DNA from: Sphingomonas soli NBRC 100801 | GTDB lineage: Bacteria > Pseudomonadota > Alphaproteobacteria > Sphingomonadales > Sphingomonadaceae | Length of the DNA stretch: 64,000 nucleotides | Direction of reading: 5' to 3' | Assembly: GCF_001591025.1 (NCBI RefSeq) | Contig: NZ_BCTZ01000003.1 | Coordinates: 186,001 to 250,000, forward strand | Part shown: one piece after another, positions 63,817 to 64,000 of the stretch | Layout: each line of letters starts with the position of its first letter | How positions within the stretch are numbered: position 1 is the stretch's first letter | Made by a program: the position numbers and the translations under genes | The notes under the pieces: model-generated | The model's database searches: none | The model's input: only the letters and a program-made list of their open reading frames with translations | Told to the model about the DNA's origin: nothing

Positions 63817-64000
<184 letters not shown>

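Overview
This 64 kb window is chromosomal DNA from an alphaproteobacterium of the order Sphingomonadales, most likely a Sphingomonas-type genus. The evidence is the high G+C content with GTG and TTG starts, a complete 14-gene nuo operon carrying extra small genes, the linked tkt-gap-pgk-fba cluster, a zapA / small coiled-coil / 6S RNA / fau block, the 'IVVTG' motif in an exported protein, and many copies of a REP-type palindrome (core CCCGGCGAAAGCCGGG). The placement comes from pattern recognition; no database search was run.

Layout. 0-11 kb: a serine hydrolase and an acyl-CoA synthetase diverge. They are followed by an unrecognised two-gene membrane/VWA unit, glpK with a DUF2809 gene, an AI-2E family permease, tRNA-Asp(GTC), an S41-like exported protein, and a minus-strand block of ZauP-like gene, zapA, 6S RNA, fau and DUF2842. 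11.6-23.5 kb: central carbon genes (tkt, gap, pgk, class I fba) with a PAS-HWE sensor kinase, thiE, two cell-wall enzymes (L,D-transpeptidase, M23 peptidase), efp, a cupin, an inositol monophosphatase and a beta-propeller-like protein. 23.6-39.7 kb: nuoABCDEFGHIJKLMN, with three accessory genes (after nuoD, nuoE and nuoF) and three palindromic repeats (nuoG/H, nuoI/J, nuoK/L). It is followed by birA, coaX, rnj and a DUF1467 gene.

43-54 kb is an accessory-looking stretch. It has a large membrane-anchored coiled-coil protein, an Hpt-like domain lacking its histidine, an exported protein, a CoxE-type VWA protein, a 460-bp repeat-filled gap, a two-component ABC exporter divergent from a DUF2975-HTH pair across a strong inverted repeat, a truncated DUF817-like gene, a GFA protein and a MoxR ATPase. 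54.1-56.1 kb holds a stand-alone DUF4157 (eCIS-core-type) protein with a nuclease-like middle. 56.4-60.3 kb is rpoD and dnaG, where the distal half of dnaG has clearly lower G+C. 60.3-64 kb has a diguanylate cyclase, a YqeY protein and carA, a small unknown gene, and the start of carB.

The most unusual observation is inside carA. Tandem 42-bp REP palindrome units (three near-identical, one decayed, plus one inverted terminal unit) have expanded in frame and encode a 14-residue peptide repeat in the linker between the two CarA domains. Other leads are a Fur-box-like site upstream of nuoA, REP ends that supply the ribosome-binding site of pgk and nuoL, two genes that appear to start at CTG within a CTGA overlap, and the 520-residue membrane protein/VWA pair.
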